Positions 18,458-27,829 of a stretch of 64,000 nt of DNA are shown here, piece after piece. The notes below the pieces were generated by a model. It had not been told where the DNA came from. It searched no databases and saw only the letters and a program-made list of their open reading frames with translations. The stretch spans positions 154,057 to 218,056 of the forward strand of contig NZ_JQBR01000002.1 of assembly GCF_001438655.1 (NCBI RefSeq), written 5' to 3'. Source of the stretch: Pediococcus cellicola (GTDB taxonomy: Bacteria > Bacillota > Bacilli > Lactobacillales > Lactobacillaceae). The position numbers and the translations under genes are program-made. Position 1 is the stretch's first letter; every line of letters begins with the position of its first letter.

Positions 18458-19219
18458 TTATGACCCAGCTTGTCGCCGACGAACCTTCAAGCGCATTACC
18501 CAAGTCGTCACAGGAATTGTCAAAATAACCCCAATAAAGGAAATTAAGATCATCAGCAATTCTGAGACAAAAATCTTATTATTAATAAATTCTTCCCAAG
18601 TATAATTAAGCCGTTCAAACCAAATGAAAAGACCTAAGAAGCCACCAAAAAAGCCAAAGAATAACGTATTAAACGTCGTTCCGATAATCTGCTTCCCCAC
18701 AGTTAACCCATCCGCAAATAGGCGATTAGCTGAGATTTGGGGATTTTGTGCCAAAATTTCTCCTAATCCCGCCGAAATGGCAATGGCAGCTTCTGCAATT
18801 GCACCCAAACTACTAAGAATCGTCGTTGCAATTGACACATCTAGAAACTTTATACCAACTAATAACGATAATCCTTCTAGATCTTCGGTATTTTCATTTC
18901 CAAATCCTTGCACCATTGCCCAATGTTCAGTTGGAATAATGAGTAAGACAACTAACACCATCACAATGACAGAGCCATAAAAGGCTGTTTCCGTGGTTAA
19001 GGGATCATCATCCCCTAAGTAAATAGTGACTGCTAAAATAATAACAGCATTTAATAAGGTAACGCCCAAAATTGGAAAGTCCAAACCAATCAAAACAACC
19101 GTCAAAAAAATTAATGCAAAGTTAATTGCTAAACTTAAAAATGCCTTCAAGCCTTGTAAGCCACCGACCAATAGCATCGCCAAAAAAAGCAAAATAACTA
19201 AAACAGGAATTGTACTCAA
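18458..19219 (-). CDS. YibE/F family membrane protein (second of pair)
   Basis: A 253-residue protein with about seven hydrophobic segments, of the YibE/F-like family of unknown function. The GLGEILAQNPQISANRLFADG block between helices is shared with the upstream partner (TEERPQMSRYQLFLSGREIG region). The N-terminus GGLQGLKAFLSLAINFALIF matches the C-terminal half of this family. The start is TTG, overlapping the upstream stop (TTGA), with GAGGTGAC as ribosome site, so the two genes are translationally coupled and the products probably work together. Confidence 0.88.
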   Translation of the reverse strand: MSTIPVLVILLFLAMLLVGGLQGLKAFLSLAINFALIFLTVVLIGLDFPILGVTLLNAVIILAVTIYLGDDDPLTTETAFYGSVIVMVLVVLLIIPTEHWAMVQGFGNENTEDLEGLSLLVGIKFLDVSIATTILSSLGAIAEAAIAISAGLGEILAQNPQISANRLFADGLTVGKQIIGTTFNTLFFGFFGGFLGLFIWFERLNYTWEEFINNKIFVSELLMILISFIGVILTIPVTTWVMRLKVRRRQAGS

Positions 19220-20334
19220 GCGTGGTCACCTCTTTTTAAAAGGCTACTTGCAAACAGACTGGCTGCGGGGATTGCAAGCACAATCCCAATACCGCTAACC
19301 AGGCTTTGCACCATCCCCAGCGACATATTCATGGTGAAAGCGTACCCCCAACTGTTGCCATTACGTAGGTACAGCACCATCATTGCAAATGTGTCGGCCA
19401 TAAATATCAAAAACAACACATTAATGAGCGGTCCCATGATTGACTTGCCAATTTCACGCCCAGATAAAAATAATTGGTAGCGGCTCATTTGCGGACGCTC
19501 TTCATGAAGTGCAAATAAACTTGAAATGATATCTGTAGATTCGTCCATCACCGCCCCTAGCGATCCTAGAATGGTTTCTGCTAAGAAAACGGGCTGGGGA
19601 TTTTGGGTCACATAGGCCATGGTCTCAAAATGAAGCCCTTGCTCATGCGTAAATTTTAAGACCAATAATGTTACCACCACCGAGCCCAGCGTTCCGATAA
19701 TGGTGGCACCAAAAGTGACTATCATTTGCCTTGTTTTTCCGAGCACTAAAAATAACGTCATTCCAGCAAAAACAAAGGCTAACGTGGCAAAGATGGCTAA
19801 AACATCGGCCCCCTGCGATTGAACATCTAACTTAATCGCTAAAAAGAACAGCACCCCATTTAGCAAAACACTCATTAAAGCCATAAAGCCACTAAACTTC
19901 ATGGTCATGAGCAATAAAACAATCGCCAAAAAACTCAAACTGACAATCACGGTATCTCGCTTCAGATCCGTGATTGTTACCTGTAACTGGTGCCCCGCTT
20001 TTCTTTGGATATGTAAAAATAACTGTTGTTTTTTACGATAGGATAAGTCCATCGCTTGCGAAGCCGAAAACGTGTTTTGGACTTGTACACTTTTTCCCTT
20101 ATATTGTCCATTTAAGATTTGAACTTGCAAAGTTTGTTTTTGTGTAAAATCATGATTGTGAAAGTTATCCACTTGAGAAAATCGTTTTCTATTTGTCACC
20201 TTTGTTACCCGGCCAACTGGCGTTTTGTAGAGAAAAGCATCATGCTGAACCCCCCAGCACAAAAGGCCTCCCACGAGCAAAACTGCCAAAATAACCAACC
20301 AGCTCACCTGATACTTAGGTTCAATTTTACGCAC
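19216..20334 (-). CDS. YibE/F family membrane protein (first of pair)
   Basis: A 372-residue membrane protein with one N-terminal anchor helix (residues 11-30), an extracytoplasmic domain of about 90 residues rich in beta strands (RVTKVTNRKRFSQVDNF), and about seven further helices. This is the YibE/F arrangement; function is not known. The conserved ESTDIISSLFALHEERPQMS loop is present. The start is GTG with only a weak ribosome site. It leads a two-gene operon with the gene at 18458-19219. Confidence 0.88.
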   Translation of the reverse strand: MRKIEPKYQVSWLVILAVLLVGGLLCWGVQHDAFLYKTPVGRVTKVTNRKRFSQVDNFHNHDFTQKQTLQVQILNGQYKGKSVQVQNTFSASQAMDLSYRKKQQLFLHIQRKAGHQLQVTITDLKRDTVIVSLSFLAIVLLLMTMKFSGFMALMSVLLNGVLFFLAIKLDVQSQGADVLAIFATLAFVFAGMTLFLVLGKTRQMIVTFGATIIGTLGSVVVTLLVLKFTHEQGLHFETMAYVTQNPQPVFLAETILGSLGAVMDESTDIISSLFALHEERPQMSRYQLFLSGREIGKSIMGPLINVLFLIFMADTFAMMVLYLRNGNSWGYAFTMNMSLGMVQSLVSGIGIVLAIPAASLFASSLLKRGDHA

Positions 20335-20363
20335 AATCTATTCATCTCGTTTCATTGAAACAA

Positions 20364-20792
20364 CTATACCGCTTTTATCATTTTATGATGGGAAATGCCA
20401 GCTTCCATCACTTGCCCACCAGTTACCCGAAAGCCATTATGAAGATAGAACGGTTGTGCCTGGTCTTGGGCAAACAACCAGACTTGCTTTTCTCCCTTAG
20501 TCTTTGCTGTGGTTTCAATGGCCGCAAAAAGTTGCGAAGATAAACCTTGGTGACGAAAATTCTTTAGCGTACAAACCCGCTGAACCAGCACACCATCTTC
20601 TGTCTGCAAGGTGCGAGCCGTTGTCACGGGTTGCTCATTCACATAACCCACGTAATACAGGCATCGATTTTCATTCTCATCTTGTTCAATCTTAGCATCG
20701 ATCCCTTGTTCTTGAATAAAGACGGCCGTTCTGATCTTCATGGCATCCTCATACACGGGATTATTATTTCCAAAAGCTGTTTTAATTTTCAT
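20364..20792 (-). CDS. GNAT family N-acetyltransferase (ElaA-like)
   Basis: A 142-residue acetyltransferase with VYEDAMKIRTAVFIQEQGID near the start and the acetyl-CoA loop VCTLKNFRHQGLSSQLF. This pattern is typical of the ElaA-like small GNAT group; the substrate is unknown. ATG 20792 is chosen, though an ATG and a GTG two and three codons upstream are in frame. It is divergent from the LTA synthase gene. Confidence 0.85.
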   Translation of the reverse strand: MKIKTAFGNNNPVYEDAMKIRTAVFIQEQGIDAKIEQDENENRCLYYVGYVNEQPVTTARTLQTEDGVLVQRVCTLKNFRHQGLSSQLFAAIETTAKTKGEKQVWLFAQDQAQPFYLHNGFRVTGGQVMEAGISHHKMIKAV

Positions 20793-20961
20793 AAACATCA
20801 CTCATTTCATTTTACTTTCAGTTTTGCATTATAAACTTTTTTGCAGTAGAAAAACAAACACAATCTAAACTTAAGGAATTGCTTAACAAAGATATGTTAA
20901 AATGACTCTATGTTTATAAAGTACCAAACTGAAGATTTTCATAGGAAGGTTACTGCTTAAA

Positions 20962-23121
20962 ATGAAACAAGTTATTGCAAAAGTACACACACGAATGGGG
21001 TTTTTCTTTTTACTCGTATTCCTCTTCTGGTTAAAAACACTGCTTGCCTATTTTGCCGATTTTTCGTTAGGGGTTTCCAGTATTTTTCAGTGGTTTATCA
21101 TGCTGATCAATCCTTTAGCCACAACTTTTCTCCTGTTTGGACTGGCCCTGTATGTCAAAAAAGCCAAAATCTTTTATCCACTAATTCTGTTGATAGACAT
21201 TGGTAACACGTTGCTACTATATCTAAACGTGATCTATTATCGTGAATTTTCAGATTTTATGACGATTAACACTATGTTAGGCTATTCCAAAGTGGACCAG
21301 GGTTTGAGTGGGAGTTCCCTCGCACTTACGCAACCACATGACTTGCTATTCTGGCTAGATATCGTCATCGTGTTAGTTCTCATGTTAATGCGCAAAATTA
21401 AGTTAGATCAGGATTATTTGCCAAAACGTTTGGGTTTTCAAGTCACATCCCTTTCTGTGCTTCTCTTCGGGTTTAACTTGATGTTTGCCGAAATGAGTCG
21501 TCCACAACTTATCACCCGTACTTTTGATCGCACTTACATCGTCAAATATCTGGGAATTGATGCTTTCACCGTTTACGATGGTGCAAAAACAGAACAGACC
21601 AGCAAAATGCGTTCAAGTGCTACCAAAAGTGAGCTAAAAAGTGTAGAAAAATACGTTCATGGTCACTACGCTAAACCAAATAAAAAATATTATGGGATTG
21701 CCAAGGGGAAAAATGTAATTGTAATTCACTTGGAAAGTTTTCAACAGTTTTTAATTGATGACAAAGTGGAAGGTCAAACCGTCACCCCATTTCTCAACAA
21801 AATTTATCACAGTAACAGCACCTATTCGTTTTCTAATTTCTTTCATCAAGTTGGCCAGGGTAAAACCAGTGATGCTGAAAACATGCTAGAAACAGGTACC
21901 TTCGGCTTGCCACAGGGCTCACTATTTGCACAATTAGGAACTGATCAAACCTTCCAAGCTGCCCCTGCCATTTTAAAACAAGAACAAGGTTATACCTCAG
22001 CTGTTTTCCATGGTAACGTGGCTAGTTTTTGGAATCGAAATAATGTGTACAAAAATATGGGATACCAGTATTTCTTCTCTGCCAGTTATTACGATACTTC
22101 CGGTGATAAATCAACCGGGTATGGTTTAAAGGATAAGTTGCTATTTAAAGACTCTATCCAGTATCTCCAGCACCTTCAGCAGCCCTTTTATGCCAAGTAT
22201 ATTACGGTTTCTAATCATTTTCCTTTCGATTTAGATAAAGAAGATTCCGACTTTAAAGTTCCCGATACTGGTAACTCATCAGTTAACAACTACTTTAAAA
22301 CAGCCAATTACTTGGATCAATCGGTCGAAGAATTGTTTAAATTCTTAAAGAAATCCGGTCTTTACGATAATTCCGTTATCGTCTTATACGGAGATCATTA
22401 CGGCATTTCCAATTCTGCTAATAAAGATTTAGCCAAAACTTTTAGTCAGGATCCTAATCACTTTAGTGCCTTTGGTAAAGATCCTGTTGATAACTGGACT
22501 GATTGGGACGACACCCAGTTGCAGCGAGTACCTTTCATGATTCACGTGCCTGGCGTTAAAAATGGTGGTATTCAAAAACAATACGGTGGTGAAATTGATG
22601 TCTTGCCAACCCTACTGCACTTATTAGGAGTCAATTCTAAAAAATATATGCAGTTTGGAACTGATCTTTTCTCCTCCCAACATGACCAAGTGGTAGCCTT
22701 TCGAAATCAAGATTTCATTACGCCCAATTACACTTCAATCAGTGGGACCATTTACAACAATGCAACTGGTCAAATTGTGACGCCAACCGGATCTTTTAAG
22801 AAACAGATGGAAAAAGACCAGAAAAAGGTCAATAAGCAGCTTAGTATGTCAGACTCTTTAAACGAAAAGAACTTACTACGTTTCTATACGCCAAAGGGTT
22901 TTAAACCTGTAAATTCTAAAGTTTACAACTACGCAGATGGTCTAAACAAGGAGTTGACCATTCAAAAGAAACTTGGTTTAAAATCCACTTCTATGTATTC
23001 CAAGAACCGCGATCGTTCTTTAGAAAGCCTGTACAAAACGGATGCGCCTGAAGCTACACACTCCAAATCAAGTAATAATCGCATTCAAATTACCAATCCG
23101 GATGCTAACACAGATAACTAA
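20962..23121 (+). CDS. Lipoteichoic acid synthase family protein (LtaS-like)
   Basis: LtaS-type enzymes polymerise glycerol-phosphate from phosphatidylglycerol onto the lipoteichoic acid anchor at the outer face of the membrane. Five hydrophobic segments occupy the first 180 residues, followed by an extracellular alkaline-phosphatase-like sulfatase domain. VIHLESFQQFLID carries the metal-binding Glu; Thr302 in GQGKTSDAEN is the expected catalytic threonine; YGDHYGIS gives the later Asp-His pair. The 719 residues exceed the usual 650 because of a charged C-terminal tail. AGGAAGG lies upstream of the ATG. A paralogue such as a primase or phosphoglycerol transferase cannot be excluded. Confidence 0.92.
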   Translation: MKQVIAKVHTRMGFFFLLVFLFWLKTLLAYFADFSLGVSSIFQWFIMLINPLATTFLLFGLALYVKKAKIFYPLILLIDIGNTLLLYLNVIYYREFSDFMTINTMLGYSKVDQGLSGSSLALTQPHDLLFWLDIVIVLVLMLMRKIKLDQDYLPKRLGFQVTSLSVLLFGFNLMFAEMSRPQLITRTFDRTYIVKYLGIDAFTVYDGAKTEQTSKMRSSATKSELKSVEKYVHGHYAKPNKKYYGIAKGKNVIVIHLESFQQFLIDDKVEGQTVTPFLNKIYHSNSTYSFSNFFHQVGQGKTSDAENMLETGTFGLPQGSLFAQLGTDQTFQAAPAILKQEQGYTSAVFHGNVASFWNRNNVYKNMGYQYFFSASYYDTSGDKSTGYGLKDKLLFKDSIQYLQHLQQPFYAKYITVSNHFPFDLDKEDSDFKVPDTGNSSVNNYFKTANYLDQSVEELFKFLKKSGLYDNSVIVLYGDHYGISNSANKDLAKTFSQDPNHFSAFGKDPVDNWTDWDDTQLQRVPFMIHVPGVKNGGIQKQYGGEIDVLPTLLHLLGVNSKKYMQFGTDLFSSQHDQVVAFRNQDFITPNYTSISGTIYNNATGQIVTPTGSFKKQMEKDQKKVNKQLSMSDSLNEKNLLRFYTPKGFKPVNSKVYNYADGLNKELTIQKKLGLKSTSMYSKNRDRSLESLYKTDAPEATHSKSSNNRIQITNPDANTDN

Positions 23122-23139
23122 CAATGAAGGACGTCTTCA

Positions 23140-23180
23140 AAAAAGAGAGTCGGGAAAAATTCCCCGACTCTCTTTTTTAG
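23140..23180 (+). terminator. Terminator of the LTA synthase gene (first-hairpin-only copy d)
   Basis: AAAAAAGAGAGTCGGG pairs with CCCGACTCTCTTTTTT. It is close in sequence to the first hairpin of the two-hairpin repeat, but the second half is absent. A runs on the left also suit the convergent gene. Confidence 0.92.
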
Positions 23181-23200
23181 TACCCTTATAAAAACTAATG

Positions 23201-24184
23201 CTATAAAGTCATTGACGTGCTATGCAAGGGACCACGTCGATCCGGATACAATTCTTTCATAATCGCACTAACCGCCATCGGTCCCTCCGCAAAGGCAGTT
23301 GCAATTAAATCTAATTTACCATCGTAGTCCACACCATCTCCTATAGCATAGATACCTGGTTCATTTGTACGCATTTGACGGTCTACCATAAACATCCGGT
23401 GTTGTTGTTCCGGTTGGACTTGCCATTGACGAATTGTCTTATTATTAGAAATAAAGCCATAGTTAACGACCACATCGTCCACTTCTTTTTGGAGTAGCTG
23501 TTCTCCCTTGACCTCTTTCATAATCAGTAGCAAATGGTGTTCAATCGGTGTGATTTCTTTTAATAAATATGGCGTCAGCAGCTCAACATCTGATTTTTCG
23601 AGTAATTGCACACTGTGCTCCATCCCACGAAATTGATGACGTCTGTGCATAAGATAGACGTGCTTAGCCGATTCCTGCAGCATCAACGCTGTGTCAATAG
23701 CCGAATCGCCACCACCTGCCACCAACACCGTTTTATCTTTAAAACGTGATGGATCTGTGATGGTATAAAAAATATGTTGATTTTCTAGCGTTTCAGCACC
23801 TGGTACAGCTAAACGACGTGGGCTAAAAGCACCCACGCCCGTCGCAACAATCACCGCTTTCGAGGCATAGTTTCCTCGATTCGTCACAATTTGATACCCA
23901 TAGGATTGCTTAATCAGATCTGTAACAGTCTCATTTAATCGGACATCAACCGGCAATTGTTTCAATTGAGTGTAAAGATGACTAATCAAGTCTGTTGCTT
24001 TAATACCAGCAAATCCGGCGACATCGTGCACATATTTTTCTGGATAAAGCGCACTTACTTGCCCGCCTAACTGTGATAAGCTTTCAATAATTTGAACCTT
24101 AGCTGTGCGTAAGCCACTGTAAAACCCGGCAAACATGCCAGCTGGTCCGCCCCCAATAATGGTAATGTCATAAATATCGGCCAC
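23201..24184 (-). CDS. Ferredoxin/flavodoxin--NADP+ reductase, TrxB-like
   Basis: A 327-residue flavoprotein of the thioredoxin-reductase-like FNR type (YumC group). FAD binding is seen in IIGGGPAGMFAG at the start and GIYAIGDGVDYDGK near the end; NADPH binding is in VAGGGDSAIDTALM. The CxxC of true thioredoxin reductase is missing, and the C-terminal extension past the GD motif is longer, as expected for this group. It would pass electrons between NADPH and flavodoxin or ferredoxin; the NrdI flavodoxin at 60.2 kb is one possible partner (inference). The start is GTG with AAGGGG just upstream. Confidence 0.92.
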   Translation of the reverse strand: MADIYDITIIGGGPAGMFAGFYSGLRTAKVQIIESLSQLGGQVSALYPEKYVHDVAGFAGIKATDLISHLYTQLKQLPVDVRLNETVTDLIKQSYGYQIVTNRGNYASKAVIVATGVGAFSPRRLAVPGAETLENQHIFYTITDPSRFKDKTVLVAGGGDSAIDTALMLQESAKHVYLMHRRHQFRGMEHSVQLLEKSDVELLTPYLLKEITPIEHHLLLIMKEVKGEQLLQKEVDDVVVNYGFISNNKTIRQWQVQPEQQHRMFMVDRQMRTNEPGIYAIGDGVDYDGKLDLIATAFAEGPMAVSAIMKELYPDRRGPLHSTSMTL

Positions 24185-24308
24185 AATGCCCCTTCTTTCT
24201 CTTTAAGGAAATAACTGTTTAATTTTAACACGATTTTTTAATTTGTTGGCTTAAATCAATGCCAATTTAAGTAAAAATAGACTTTCTGCAATTATCGCCT
24301 AATTTCGA

Positions 24309-24337
24309 TTGTATTCGGTTACTTAATTTCGTATGAT
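24309..24337 (+). promoter_or_regulatory. Promoter of the nucleoside hydrolase gene overlapped by a cre-like site
   Basis: TTGTAT (24309-24314) and TATGAT (24332-24337) are 17 bases apart. TTGTATTCGGTTACTT (24309-24324) resembles the CcpA operator cre with about three mismatches and covers the -35 box. Its core TGTATTCGG-AC recurs at the phosphoketolase promoter. Confidence 0.55.
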
Positions 24338-24371
24338 TAATGTGAGAAATAAAATAAACGGGAGGCACTTC

Positions 24372-25331
24372 ATGGCAACACACAAAGTGATTTTAGATTT
24401 AGACACTGGTATCGACGACGCAATGGCAATTGCTTATGCTGTTGCAGCACCAAACGTTGATTTAATTGGAATTGTTTCTTCATATGGCAATGTTTTAACG
24501 CCTTTATCCGCACAAAACAGCTTGAAGATTCTTGAATTGTTAGGTCAAACTGATGTCCCAGTTTTCCTTGGCGAATCCCATTCCTCGACCACTGATCATT
24601 TTGATGTCATGCCGATCAGCGCTCAAATTCATGGAAAAAATGGAATTGGTGAAGTTTCCCTGCCAGTTGCTAAACGCCAGCCTGAAACAAAATCTGGCGT
24701 CGATTTTTTAATTGAGTCCGCTCATACCTATAAACAAGATTTGATTGTAGTGCCTACTGGTCCACTTACTAACTTAGCTCAAGCACTCAAACGATCTCCT
24801 GAAATTCAAGATGAGATTGGCAACGTTACTCTAATGGGCGGTGCTCTTACAGTACCAGGTAACGTTTCCCCGGTAGCTGAAGCCAACATTAACCAAGATC
24901 CACAAGCCGCTGATGAAGTCTTTGAAAGCCGACTGAATTTGACCATGGTCGGCTTGGATGTGACACTTCGTACCTTGCTTACTAAAAATGAAACTACACA
25001 ATGGCGTCAATTGGGGACAGCTGCTGGTGAAAAATTTGCTGACATTGTGGACTACTATATTGATGTTTACAAAATTACCAGTCCTCATTTGCATGGTTGC
25101 GCCCTCCATGATCCTCTCGCCGTCGGAGTAGCTTTGGACCCGAGCTTGGTCACCACGCTTGATCTTAATATGTTCGTAGACACCACTCGTGAAATGTGGG
25201 GACGCACAATCGGTGATCCAGCTCGTCTCACTGACCCACATCCAAATGTAAGTGTGGCCCTAACAGTTGATCAAAAAACCTATTTAAATCGTTTTATGAC
25301 CTACTTGTCTAATCTTTTTGCCAAAAATTAA
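24372..25331 (+). CDS. Inosine-uridine type nucleoside hydrolase
   Basis: This calcium-dependent enzyme splits ribonucleosides into base and ribose. The 319-residue protein has the signature DLDTGIDDAMAI at its N-terminus, NVTLMGGALTVPGN in the middle and a late LHDPLAV that supplies a further calcium ligand. ATG 24372 is chosen because GGAGG lies six bases upstream; the longer frame from 24333 starts between promoter and ribosome site. Ribose released here could feed the phosphoketolase pathway encoded at 38.3 kb, in line with the shared cre-like site. Exact base preference is unknown. Confidence 0.93.
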   Translation: MATHKVILDLDTGIDDAMAIAYAVAAPNVDLIGIVSSYGNVLTPLSAQNSLKILELLGQTDVPVFLGESHSSTTDHFDVMPISAQIHGKNGIGEVSLPVAKRQPETKSGVDFLIESAHTYKQDLIVVPTGPLTNLAQALKRSPEIQDEIGNVTLMGGALTVPGNVSPVAEANINQDPQAADEVFESRLNLTMVGLDVTLRTLLTKNETTQWRQLGTAAGEKFADIVDYYIDVYKITSPHLHGCALHDPLAVGVALDPSLVTTLDLNMFVDTTREMWGRTIGDPARLTDPHPNVSVALTVDQKTYLNRFMTYLSNLFAKN

Positions 25332-25344
25332 ATCATGAACTTGC

Positions 25345-25507
25345 AAGAGACTGGGAAAAACTCCGAGTCTCTTTGTGTCTCTAACCTTTAATAGTCTGAA
25401 CTGTACCGCCTAGCTACGTTCAAAGAATGACTCGTTCGGTTTCTTAGGTTGCCATAGCACGGACTGCTTGTTTAAACGTAGGCACGAGGTCAACACACTT
25501 TTTCCCA
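25345..25507 (+). repeat. Two-hairpin intergenic repeat, copy e (with terminator 25345-25374)
   Basis: The first hairpin AAGAGACTgGG / CCGAGTCTCTT ends the nucleoside hydrolase gene. The linker TGTCTCTAACCTTTAATAGTC and parts of the second palindrome (TAGCTACG; CGAGGTCAACAC, CTTTTTCC) follow. The left arm GGAAAAAGG is lost and the middle carries about 60 unrelated bases. This is the only copy between two genes of the same direction. Confidence 0.8.
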
Positions 25508-25620
25508 TTTTCCTTTCGCTTGAAAAATAAATAACATCCCACCAACTGTTATGTTTGTGACAGTTGGTTTTTTACTGCATATGGTAAACTGGTTACAGAT
25601 ATATTTTAGGAGTGACCTTC

Positions 25621-27618
25621 ATGGAAATCGTTGTTTTAGTTTTAGTTCTGATCATTGCCGTTCTCATTTCAAACATCATTGCTAGCAAGCTCACACAAAT
25701 ACCGCTGGCTTTTATTGAAATTGCAATTGGCCTCTTAGTAGCGCTTATTGTACCTTATTATCGCCATTACACCATGGATCCCGCCCTATTTATGCTAGTA
25801 GTTTTAGCACCACTCATGTTTTACGAAGGTCTAAACACCAACATGCGCGTTTTACGTCGCTCTCTTTCCACCACCTTTTCCTTAGCAGTTGGCCTTGCTT
25901 TAGTCACCGTAAGTATCGTGGGACTTACCGCACATTTTACACTCAGCGAGTTGGCCCTGCCGGTTGCGTTTGCCTTAGCAGCCATTATTACACCCACTGA
26001 TGCGGTAGCCGTTTCTTCTGTCACTGCTAATATTGAAATGCCCGAAGAAGCGATGCAAACCTTAAAAAATGAATCTTTATTTAATGATGCATCTGGAATT
26101 GTAATTTTTGATTTGGCACTTCAAGCGTTTACTACTGGCAAATTTTCTTGGACATTTAGTTTTTTTGATTTTATCTACGTCTTTTTAGGCGGTCTGCTTC
26201 TGGGTACCATTTTAGGCAGCCTGCTCGTTTCACTCCGGACCTTTCTCATAAACCATCGTTTGGATAATTCATCCGTCATTGTCACGATGGGACTTTTAAC
26301 GCCGTTTTTTGTTTATTTTGTTGCCGAATTTTTACATGTATCGGGAATTTTAGCTGTGGTTGCTGCTGGCTTAATCCATGGTATTCAGCAGGGGCGTTTA
26401 CGATTAACCTCGACTAAGTTACAAGTCGTCAGCAATACAACTTGGGAGGTCCTCTCAGACAACTTAAACGGGTTTGTTTTTGTCCTCTTGGGAATTTCCT
26501 TACCAACCGTTATTGCCGATATTTCTTACCGAAACAACACCTTCTTGTTGCTCTTAACAGGCGTCAGCATCTTACTTTACAGCGTAATGACACTGTTGCG
26601 TTACTTTTGGTTACGGATGGGATTTGCCACTATTAGGGTTCGTCCTGAGTATAAAAACACAAATTGTTGGATCATCGCTTTAAATGGTATCCACGGAACA
26701 ATTACTTTAGCGATGGCCTTCTCCTTGCCGTTAACTCTTCACGGTTCGCCATTTCCTTACCGGAATGATCTACTGTTTATGTCTGCCATGGTGATTATCT
26801 TGAGCATGCTTGTGCCTTCACTTATTTTACCTATTTTGTTACCACGTCAAAAAGCGCCGTTCCTACCAGAAGACGCTACCGCGGCCAGACAACGTATGAT
26901 TAACTACGCCGTTCAAAAAATAACCGAATTAAACGAGGACCCTTTGGAAACGCAAGCCGTCATTGCCACTTTGCACAGCCAAAACAAGCCTGAAATAATT
27001 AAGAATCGCCATATTTTGAAGCAATTATTTGCCCAAACTCGTGATGTCGAAAATGAGGTTTTAGATGAGATGGTAACCAACGAAGAGATTACCGAAAAAG
27101 ATCGTCGTTTATACCAACGAACCATGCTGCTACGCGACGTACGGCTTGATAACAGCATTCTTAAAAGCCTCTGGTTGCAGCTCTCGTACCGGTTCATTTA
27201 TAATTTTAAACGGTTAACTCATGGCAAACTATGGCGCCGAAAACGACAAGAAATTCAGCATAACCCCGCTTTAATGAAAAAATTTAAAAGTAAGCATGAT
27301 ACCCTTGTCGAAATCGAAAACCGAACTACCCAGCGTGTTTTTGAATATCTCCAAAGCCCCAAAGTGAATAAAGAAAATCCGACTGATATTTCAATCGTCC
27401 AGCGGTACTATCGCGAACGTCACCGCCGTTATCAAAACAGTTCTGACAGCAATGATATTCAAGAGGAACTCTTTATTAAGGCTTTTCAATTTGAATACAA
27501 CTTTGTTCAAAATGAGCTGAGCGAGAAGCGCCTAACACGTGAATTAGCCACCGCTTTGTATGAACAAATTTCCAACGATGAATTAATTTATATGCAAAAT
27601 GATGAACTATACGATTAA
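25621..27618 (+). CDS. CPA1-family Na+/H+ antiporter with long cytoplasmic tail
   Basis: A 665-residue monovalent cation/proton antiporter. The first 410 residues hold about 12 helices. Helix motifs match the CPA1 (NhaP/NHE) family: FYEGLNTNMRVL, AIITPTDAVAVSSV, and LFNDASGIVIFDLAL with the conserved ND pair. The last 250 residues are a charged helical cytoplasmic tail (QRMINYAVQKITELNED). This is the plan of bacterial YjcE/NhaG-like proteins. ATG 25621 is used because TTTAGGAGTG precedes it. Role: sodium export and pH control. Confidence 0.93.
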   Translation: MEIVVLVLVLIIAVLISNIIASKLTQIPLAFIEIAIGLLVALIVPYYRHYTMDPALFMLVVLAPLMFYEGLNTNMRVLRRSLSTTFSLAVGLALVTVSIVGLTAHFTLSELALPVAFALAAIITPTDAVAVSSVTANIEMPEEAMQTLKNESLFNDASGIVIFDLALQAFTTGKFSWTFSFFDFIYVFLGGLLLGTILGSLLVSLRTFLINHRLDNSSVIVTMGLLTPFFVYFVAEFLHVSGILAVVAAGLIHGIQQGRLRLTSTKLQVVSNTTWEVLSDNLNGFVFVLLGISLPTVIADISYRNNTFLLLLTGVSILLYSVMTLLRYFWLRMGFATIRVRPEYKNTNCWIIALNGIHGTITLAMAFSLPLTLHGSPFPYRNDLLFMSAMVIILSMLVPSLILPILLPRQKAPFLPEDATAARQRMINYAVQKITELNEDPLETQAVIATLHSQNKPEIIKNRHILKQLFAQTRDVENEVLDEMVTNEEITEKDRRLYQRTMLLRDVRLDNSILKSLWLQLSYRFIYNFKRLTHGKLWRRKRQEIQHNPALMKKFKSKHDTLVEIENRTTQRVFEYLQSPKVNKENPTDISIVQRYYRERHRRYQNSSDSNDIQEELFIKAFQFEYNFVQNELSEKRLTRELATALYEQISNDELIYMQNDELYD

Positions 27619-27631
27619 ATCTTAATCTAAT

Positions 27632-27800
27632 AGAGGCTAGGGAAATAGTTTCCCTAGCCTCTTTCTGTCTCTGATCTTGAATAGTCAAAACTGAAGAAAA
27701 GAATTTAATCCTCTGCTTAGCTACAAAAGCCAAACGATCCAAAAGACGAATCATTCGCTTTTTAGGCCATGCTCGAAGTCAACATTTTTTCAGTCTCCTT
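27632..27800 (+). repeat. Two-hairpin intergenic repeat, copy f (with terminator 27632-27664)
   Basis: AGAGGCTAGGGAAA / TTTCCCTAGCCTCT is the antiporter terminator. The linker TCTGATCTTGAATAGTCAAAA matches other copies closely. Then come CTTAGCTACAAAAGCCAAAC and TGCTCGAAGTCAACA, separated by about 40 unique bases. Confidence 0.85.
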
Positions 27801-27829
27801 TTATCTGTTTTCAGATTTGTCCGGCACCT

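Noticed and set aside
18624-18980. 118-codon plus-strand frame opposite the YibE/F gene
   Set aside because: It is the antisense of a clear membrane protein gene and has a composition typical of such shadows.
23201-24184. Thioredoxin reductase
   Set aside because: The redox CxxC pair is absent and the C-terminal extension fits the ferredoxin-NADP reductase type.
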